Assembly: GCA_013054445.1 (NCBI GenBank)
Contig: JAAMPI010001337.1
Coordinates: 1-15,786, forward strand
Source of the DNA: Cudoniella acicularis
Taxonomy: Eukaryota > Ascomycota > Leotiomycetes > Helotiales > Helotiaceae
Direction of reading: 5' to 3'
DNA length: 15,786 nt
A program made the position numbers and the translations under genes. The notes below the pieces were generated by a model. It was not told the DNA's origin. It worked only from the letters and a program-made list of their open reading frames with translations, and did not search any database. This document shows, in pieces, positions 9,181-15,786 of the stretch; position 1 is the stretch's first letter; every line of letters begins with the position of its first letter.

Positions 9181-10673
9181 TTAACGATAAAGTACCACGA
9201 ACTCATCCACAGCCTCAAGATACACAGTCATTGGATGAGCCCTAACACTTCCAAAAGCCGGAGTCTACCACAAATCCTGCGATACTCTATACACATGCGC
9301 CGGTGCTCCATCATCCTCGTCCTCCAAGGTGTCTTTCAAAACGACAATTTGCCCATAGTTGAAAGTAGTCGGTCTACCAAAATCCCATGGATCCCCAGAC
9401 AGATGCTCCGCGCGAGCTCTATACAATGCCAATACTGATCTGATATAGTTCTTTTCTGCTCGTGGTACTATATCGCCATAACTCACCACATTGAGAGTCA
9501 TGCCTTCAGATGCATCAAGATCCATAGAGACGGCACTGAGAGGCGCGAGGACTGGAGGCGCGGCGAAGGTTATGCAATGGTTTTTTTTTTGAAAGGCTTG
9601 GGTGATTTTGGGGCAGTGATTGCGGATGTGGGCACATATCAGTGCTGCCACTCCACCTCCAGCTGAATGCCCAGTGAATAGAAGTTGGAGGGAAGTCTTC
9701 GAGTTAAAGGTTGAGGTAACCAGCGCTTGATATTCGGACTTGATTTTTGAACAAATCGGAGGCAGCATGCGTTTCGCAACTCGTAACAGACCCCGATGAG
9801 TCTTCACAGGTTCATCGCATTCTAAATCCTGTTGAACTTGTTACTATTATTCTCGTCAAGAAAGGATCCACTCTGGAATGCACCAGAAAATCATCTGTAA
9901 GCTCAAGGTCGACATCTAGATTGACTAGCCAATCTAGCAAAGAAATTGTGCCTCTTATGGCAACAACCAGCGGCTGGTTTTCTCCTATTGTTCGTGATGT
10001 GATCATACAAGCTTTAATCATGCCGTCGAGCAAGGATTTAGACGCTTCTTTCGCAACATCGAGTACATTTAACGACGGTTGGGCATTAGCTACGCTTGAT
10101 TGTTCATTGCCTGAGGTGCTAGAATTTTCATAAGCCTCTCTGGAGCGCTTCGCTGCGAGATGAACGAGTTGTGTTAAATGAGGTGTGGTTCGAAGGCTAT
10201 ATTGGAACATTAGTAATAAAAGTGCACGGGGAGAGTTTTTACTGACAAGTTACAGTCCTTAGTATCTTCAGGCAGCCTACTATTTGTAGTTGCTTCAGTA
10301 ACCTCTTCCAGTCCATCTGTGACTCTGGTCCAAGTGCCTGAAAGTACACAGTGAGCTTCCCTTTCACCAAGGTGACGCGACAGAACTAGAAGCAAGCGTA
10401 CATACCTTCACTGATACCATCCTGAAGACTGTGATCAATAATCTTCAGTATCTCCTGTAGATTCTGAGATGCACCTGCCGATGTTTGTGACCCATCAGCT
10501 GGAATGAATCCAGTAGTAGCCGCAGAGCCTCTCACGGCATTCCCGGTCGCTCTTCTGGATGAGCGATGGCGCATAAAGAGGGCTTCTAGGCCCTTCAGCG
10601 ACCTCCATCCCATCCATCGAATCCCTCCGTTGAAAGACCGTCCTACGGAACCGCCAAAGCCTGCGAGTCTCAA
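9181..10673 (-). CDS. Class 3 lipase (alpha/beta hydrolase), 5-exon model (422 aa)
   Basis: Model: 10673-10406, 10337-10247, 10196-9884, 9828-9293 and 9241-9181. The Lipase_3 core is clear: VVAIRGTISLLDW in exon 3, nucleophile elbow FTGHSAGGG (about S279) and ITFAAPP in exon 4, and the acid in VVSYGDIVPRA (about D343). The last exon encodes AHPMTVYLEAVDEF, the usual place of the catalytic His (about H405). It is in frame only if a 51-nt intron (9292-9242) is removed; without splicing, translation stops at TAG 9267-9265 (411 aa). Intron 1 is standard (GTATGT...TTTCAG). Intron 2 needs a GTCAGT donor but has a TACTAAT branch. Intron 3 needs GTGCAT at 9883 (or GTGGAT at 9871). There is no signal peptide, so the product is probably intracellular and hydrolyses acylglycerols or phospholipids. 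Family is firm; exact junctions 2-4 are tentative. Confidence 0.8.
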
Positions 10674-11051
10674 CCCTAAACTGTGGATCCCTTAAAAGGC
10701 TGAAGCGAAAAGTTGCTTAAGACGTTCTAGCTACCCAAAATATTGTGGCTCCGGCACAGCGATGTCCGACATTTTTGAGAACAGCTCTCCTTTAAGTCTT
10801 ATCCGCTAAAGAGAACTTTGGAATTTATGCGACAAACAATCTCTCAAAGTTGGGTCAAGAGAGTTTCTCACATGCTAACACAAAATTACATCATTCCAAG
10901 CGCCACTGTGCCAACTAAATGCCCATGTTTCAGCCTCATACGTTATTATTCGTCGCTTGACGAATACTAATAATAGAGTAGCCGAGCTATGAAGACGTAA
11001 TCATCAGGCATATCTACGAATTTGACCTACTTCTGGAACAACACTTTCAGA
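10674..11051. promoter_or_regulatory. Divergent 5' region between lipase and decayed ZZ gene
   Basis: This 378-bp space separates two genes transcribed away from each other, so it would hold both promoters. A hairpin, ATTCGTC-GCTT-GACGAAT, lies at about 10948-10965 with A/T-rich flanks that pair further with a bulge. No clear TATA box is seen on either side. Confidence 0.45.
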
Positions 11052-13197
11052 ATGGCGACTCTAGAGCCACTTGCCTGGGTGCAAGTCGGAACTACCGAAG
11101 ACGAACTTCTTAAAGAGTTACTTGAGTTATATTGGGAAGCTTTGGAAGTCGAAATGGCAGACGCGATCCTCTCTTTGAACAACATCTTTTGACTTCAAAA
11201 GAAATATCCCGAAGCAGAAATCGGACCCCAAGAAATTGAACATCGAGTTTCGGCCCGACTTGGCCCACCGATTTTGGCATGGAATCCTCTCGAGCTGGGC
11301 TGGCAGCAACAGATGGACTGTATAGACGAGGCCAGAGCATTAGCATTCGACCAACAAAATGTCGACGACGATTATTTGATGGCGAGGATGATGCTTAGTG
11401 GTTTGAACATGCTTGATTTTGATGAGGTTATGGGGTATTGAGATCCTCCTCTCCCATCTCAGAGAGGACCGCCGAGATGCTTGGCTGTGAAGAGTAGTAG
11501 TGGAGACTCTGTTGATATACTTGGTCTGGAGTGCGATATATGCCATGAACCATTGCGAGGCCTCGCATGGACTTGTCGTTTAGGCTGCAAGTTGAATATG
11601 GAAAACCAACCCCCTGTGGCAGATTCTTTGGATGTGTGTATTAACTGTTATAATGAGGGAAAGCACCCAAGACAGCAGTTAATCCGGCCTCCCCATTGCT
11701 ATGGTATCTCCGATACTTTGCGAGCAGAGCTCAGCCTTGATGATTTTTGGTCGCTTCGATGAGAGATACGAAGGAAGCAGGACGAGCTTGATCGAAAGAA
11801 GAGCGGCATCATCAACAGTACAATGACACGCGCGTTAACTGGATGATCGAGGAATATATTTCCGCTGGGTAATGTTCATGCCGGCGTGATGTTCGGCCCT
11901 TGGTCTTTGAGATTTGGGTTAAGAAGTAAGCTCTTCTGGATGGCATTAACACCGTTGCCTAACACCAACCAACTCAAAGAACGGCGCTCGAATCTCATGC
12001 CGTCAATCACCAAGACTTGGTAAAAGCTGAACCAGTTCAAGGCTCAAAAAGTTCTCGCTTTGGACCCGAGTCGAATCCTGTACAAAGCCAGCGGGAGACT
12101 TCCGAATCGTCCAATTCAAGCAGCTGTTAAGCAAGTTGTTGGCGGAATGTTTTCAGGGTATCGCCAACACCTTCAGCCACTTGAAGATTTATTAGTGAAA
12201 AATGTTGCTCGGGGCAGCTAGAAAACGGACAGAGAAACCCTTGAAATCACGGGAAGCAAACTACTCGACGCTACATGGTCTCGGAAAAATTATCATCACG
12301 GCATTCAGATTCGTGATGGATGGATATCTTATGCCATATTTGAAATCAATCACCAGGGTTCTCTTCGACCGAGACACAGAGCTTCGCTGGAGCCAGTACA
12401 CAAACAATTGCCAAAGCTTCTGTGATGCTAAAATCCAACAACCGGTGTTTTCGACGGTATTCCCACCGATCACTCAGTTATATAGTCTTCGAGCCGACCG
12501 AAGCATCGCTCTTCTCGATTATGTTCTTAGTTTCCGAACCAACCCACAGCTCGGCGATGCCTTGAAGTCAAGCTGCCTCAGCATCGGCCCACTGAGTGCT
12601 TTTTTGAAGTTACTCCATCGGCAGACGAATCTGCTTGAGTACCAGGAGACTCATGGAAGAAGAAAAGCTGATGATACTCCACTGTGTGCTCAAATATCTG
12701 CTTGGCGCTGTCACGACCAAGACTGTGACCTAGCAGATCATATTTGGACCAACCCTGCCAAATTCGTCAGCATAATCCAATTTCATCTCATGCTCGACAA
12801 CAGCCACTACCTTCAGACAAGTACAAACGAAGAGGAAAATCCAGTACCTTTAGATGAAGTGCAGTGGGTGAAGAATCGACCCGCCATCCTCCAAGTCAAT
12901 GATTCTTTCGCTACAACTGCTGCGGGCATTGCAAGGGCTTTTCAAAATCGGTTGAAAAACGATGATTCATGATCATGGAATCCGCCTAAACCTGCATCAA
13001 TTCCACAGGATGTGCTTTTCATGATGGCTGACGATGTCATCCAGTATGCCCAAGACGACCCTGGAACAGAATCATCATTCCTTGGGGGGTGGTTTTCAAG
13101 ATCGAATCGAAATGAGGCAGTGGTCGAGTTTCCTAAAGCTTACGGGCCCAACGCGACGGCTACGGTTGTGTCGAGACTAGACGAAAACGAAGTATGA
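11052..13197 (+). pseudogene. Decayed gene: ZZ-like zinc finger plus His/Asn-Cys core protein of unknown function
   Basis: Starting at ATG 11052, one frame reads as ordinary protein through TGA stops at 11190, 11439, 11760 and 11844. The frame then shifts at about 11899 (into LVFEIWVKK, with a good 54-nt intron 11926-11979). It shifts back near 12115 (AAVKQVVGGMFSGYRQHL), crosses TAG 12219, shifts again near 12360, and crosses TGA 12970 before ending at 13197. Visible parts: an acidic helical N-terminus; a ZZ-type finger at 11535-11700 (CDIC, TCRLGC, VCINC, then GKHPRQQLIRPPHC); a KAEP/SSRF low-complexity linker; NYHHGIQIRDGWISYAIFEI and SQYTNNCQSFCD. The last two resemble the His and Asn-Cys parts of NlpC/LRAT-like cysteine folds (inference). 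The C-terminal third is well kept. I do not recognise a named family. Six stops and three shifts argue for a pseudogene rather than sequencing error. Confidence 0.75.
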
Positions 13198-13821
13198 AAC
13201 GCTTAAGGGTCAGGAGGGTTCCTCGTTGTGGATATTCGTAGGCGGGAGAGAGTCTGGTAGTATTGCGGCACGCCCCCTTTTCCCGCGTGCTTTCTTCCTT
13301 CGGGGGCTCAGGGGTTCGGGTCTAGACCTTGGATCACTTCTTATTTGTCGTACGAGCTTTGCCTCCGCCTTCGGGTCTCTCCCTTTTCCAGTACTCAGCC
13401 CTTTCCTACTTATATAAAGCAGCTCGAAACCCACTCTTTTAGATCAATATAATCACATCTCATTGCTTTATATATAGCCTTTACGCTGTTCCAAACCTGA
13501 AGTTAGTGGGTAAATTAGGAGTGAGTGCTCGGCGGTATTTTTCTGGGGCATTTTTGCTTAATTGAATATTTGTGGATGGGGAGGGGAGACATGGGTGGTG
13601 TTTGTGTCGTGGATAAACCGTGAAGGAAATTGTTAAGCGGGTGTGATATTCACTCTACACTTGTCTGGTTACCTGAAACCCTTATGTGTCATCATTTGCT
13701 GTATCGATTTGTATCATTTTTACTGTTGTTTAATTCCGGACAGTATTCAAAATATTCATCATTCTACCATTCTTAATCAAAGCTTTTATTTTTCTTCCTC
13801 GTCTCTCCCCCACCACCTCGA
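13198..13821. other. Intergenic region with an LTR-like or promoter-like segment
   Basis: A C/T-rich block (about 13270-13400) is followed by TATATAAA at 13411-13418 and then A/T-rich DNA. The piece 13227-13457 begins TGTG and ends CACA like a solo LTR, but no target duplication flanks it. The open frames 13226-13417 (+) and 13210-13434 (-) look like composition artefacts. The remainder (13458-13821) is the downstream region of the MFS gene. No gene is supported. Confidence 0.4.
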
Positions 13822-15501
13822 TCACTCAACACCTCCACTCTCCTCTCCAACTCTGCCCCTAAAACCCATTATCCCCACCCCAATACCCACAATCACACAA
13901 ACGACACCCAACGCCCAAGCCATCATTTCCCACCCAAACATTGCTCTCACCACACCAGCCACTATCGGACCCAGCGAACTCCCCAGCGCAAACATCGAAC
14001 CGAACAATCCAAACACCCATACTGAAGCCCCTCTTTCCCCAAAAACTCCTGGATACTCTTCTTCTATGTCGAAAACGATGCCAGCGATTTCTTTGGCGAG
14101 CGGAGGACCACTGATGCTTAACCCCACTCCAATCAGTGCCAATAGCACAACAAGGAGGATTTGCGAGTACAGCGAGTTGTCCGATACTAGAGTTAGGAAG
14201 ATGAATATTGGAGCAGAGAATAGAAATCCCACGGTGGCGACTAAGCAGGAACTTTTTGGAAGAGTGTTGATTGTCCATACTGAAATTGGAGTAACGAGTA
14301 GACTTGGCAGGAAGAGAGGAGGGAAGATGAGTCCTGAGCCGATGGTTGACCATCCGAAATTCTTTTGGACGAAGAGAGGTAGGATGGCGTCGAAAGCCGT
14401 GAGGAGAGTAGTGATAGCCAGCCAGCCGAGGAGAGCTATCAGAAAACGGGGGAGTGGCAGTAATTGCAAGAGTAAAATTTCTGGTTTTGGGGAGTTGGCT
14501 AGGAACTCGAATTCGGATTCTGAGTCGATGGTGAAGACTTCGGCGTCGGCTATGGTTCCGTAGTTATTGTGGAGGTCGGCTTCGAAAAGTAATGGCGGCG
14601 ACGTGGAAGTTTTTTCGACGATGAGAAGAAGACATATCTCAAGAGTGATGAGGGAATAGCAGAGTCCGAAAACTGCAGAAGTGCCGACAGAAGAGTAGAG
14701 TAGACCTCCGATACTGGGACCGAGGAATGAGCCCAAGACCATGGCGGGTGATAGCCATCCTAAGGCTTGGCAGATCCCTTCATGGCCAACTGTGTCGAAG
14801 AGTAATGCGATGCCAGCGGTGTAGATTGCGGCTGCTGAGATGCCTTGTAATATTCGTGAAAGGAATAGAATTGCGAGGCTGTTTCCTAGATGGAGAAATG
14901 TTGTTGAACAGGCCAGGGCTGTGAATCCAAGGAGTAGAGGTGTACGTTGAGATGATGTCTGACAAGTTACGTGACTGAAGATCGCTGGTTTCGGATATAT
15001 GTTAGGTGTTTGGTGTTGAATGTGGGCGAAGAAGAAAAACTTACATGACGCAACGAGCATAGCTCCTCCATAGGCGCCGATTAATATCGAGTTCCATATT
15101 TGTACTGTGTGGGTTTGAGCAAATACCCCGGTTGAAGCGATATGAGATGAGTCGTGCTCACTGTCTTGCTCATCAACAGCAATCCGCTCTCTTAAGATAG
15201 TTGGAAGGATCGGTACGACCTCATGTCCAGAGTAAGCCTCAACGGTCTATCTTGCAGGTGACATGGAGTTGGCTTACTATGCCGTATAAAAGGGTATCCT
15301 GTAGATAATCACAATAAGCTCTTGCGCCTTGTCCCTCTCATATGCAAGCCATCGCGAAAATTTATCCCGAGCAAGGCAACAGCTTACCGTGAAAACAGCA
15401 AAAGCAACGACAAACACCACGAAACACTTCTCCGAACGAACTCTCAAAAGGATAGACAGCGAAGAATATATACTAGCAAACCAGTCATCTAGAAATGACA
15501 T
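13822..15501 (-). CDS. MFS transporter, DHA1-type drug:H+ antiporter, 5 exons (490 aa)
   Basis: Exons are 15501-15388, 15298-15278, 15219-15045, 14984-13822 joined in one frame (four coding pieces after M1; introns of 89, 58 and 60 nt). The second is a 21-nt microexon encoding DTLLYGI. Joining gives the TM1 block VAFAVFT-DTLLYGI-VVPILP, the classic start of DHA1/VMAT-like fungal transporters. TM2 is WNSILIGAYGGAMLVAS, the A-loop is FSHVTCQTSSQRTPLLLGF, motif B is SRILQGISAAAIYTAGI, and the antiporter motif C is GSFLGPSIGG in TM5. A cytoplasmic acidic loop (TIDSESEFEF) precedes the C-terminal six helices. All junctions are phase-consistent, with donors GTAAGC/GTAAGT and a CTAAC branch in intron 3. 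The ATG at 14-15 kb visible as an uninterrupted start (15060) is internal to exon 3. Substrate is unknown; the role is plasma- or vacuolar-membrane export of toxic compounds or metabolites. The header counts five exons in the summary, but four are supported here. Confidence 0.88.
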
Positions 15502-15786
15502 GGCTGCATTGTTAGGAACAAAACAACAAAAATGCGCAAGGGAAGGAGAGCAGATGAAGGGAAAGTGATCATCTGCAACGCATGTTGAAATTAGGTTGAG
15601 ATTGTCTCGGGAAAAGATTGACCGCTTATCAATCGCCGATCTGATTGATTTATGTGTAGTGAGCTGGCCCGTCTGCTGCCGTAGATGGTCTCAGATAGAA
15701 GTGTGTCTCGGTGGATCCGGAAGTAACTCCGAGCCAATTGCCGGGTGTCGGCACAGTGATGTCTTAGAATTACGAATGTGGAAGCC
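15502..15786. promoter_or_regulatory. Upstream region of the MFS transporter gene
   Basis: This is non-coding DNA up to the window edge. CGG at 15709-15711 and CCG at 15717-15719 form a CGG-N5-CCG pair, the arrangement bound by many fungal Zn2Cys6 regulators, about 210 bp upstream of the start. No TATA box is obvious. A 15-mer at 15749-15763 recurs with one change at 10752-10766. Confidence 0.35.

Noticed and set aside
13643..14563. 306-codon open frame antisense to the MFS transporter
   Set aside because: It is a Pro/Thr/Ser-rich translation of the complement of a hydrophobic membrane-protein gene; there are no motifs and the sense gene is clear.
13822..15060. MFS gene starting at the Met at 15060
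   Set aside because: That start lies inside exon 3 and reads through an intron (14985-15044), giving a hydrophilic N-terminus; upstream exons supply TM1 and TM2 in frame.
13822..15501. A fifth exon of the MFS gene
   Set aside because: The summary and that entry's call say five exons, but only four are supported (15501-15388, 15298-15278, 15219-15045, 14984-13822); the four-exon model is the one to use.

Overview
The window looks like nuclear DNA of a filamentous ascomycete. Genes are interrupted by short introns (about 50-90 nt) with GT-AG ends and CTAAC/CTRAY-type branch points. The products are typical of fungi: class II-type hydrophobins, a fungal GH30 glycanase, a microsomal P450 and an MFS antiporter. 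The MQFTT-type leaders of the small Cys-rich proteins and the general style suggest a leotiomycete-like plant-associated or saprotrophic fungus. That placement is an inference; the sequence does not name a species.

Layout from left to right: (1) 2-253, + strand, the 3' end of a small membrane protein, probably DUF4267. (2) 718-2490, - strand, an intronless cytochrome P450. (3) 2740-4490, a gene-poor stretch with an A/T island, a decayed about 60-bp tandem repeat and a pair of perfect 13-bp inverted repeats. (4) 4614-5030 and 6158-6520, + strand, two tandem three-exon genes for secreted eight-cysteine hydrophobin-type proteins. Intron positions are conserved, but cysteine spacing differs. (5) 7310-8792, - strand, a secreted two-exon GH30 glycanase with both catalytic glutamates. 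(6) 9181-10673, - strand, a class 3 lipase. I rebuild it as five exons; the last exon lies beyond an apparent stop and supplies the likely catalytic His. (7) 11052-13197, + strand, a decayed gene with six in-frame stops and about three frameshifts. It carries a ZZ-like zinc finger and a His/Asn-Cys core. (8) 13822-15501, - strand, a five-exon MFS transporter that includes a 21-nt microexon.

There is no obvious single pathway. Hydrophobins, a glycanase, a lipase, a P450 and an exporter are the usual contents of an accessory region handling surfaces, polymers and xenobiotics. No backbone biosynthetic enzyme is visible, so a secondary-metabolite cluster cannot be claimed. No tRNA, rRNA or CRISPR array was seen. 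Splice models were made by eye from frame continuity, splice signals and family motifs.
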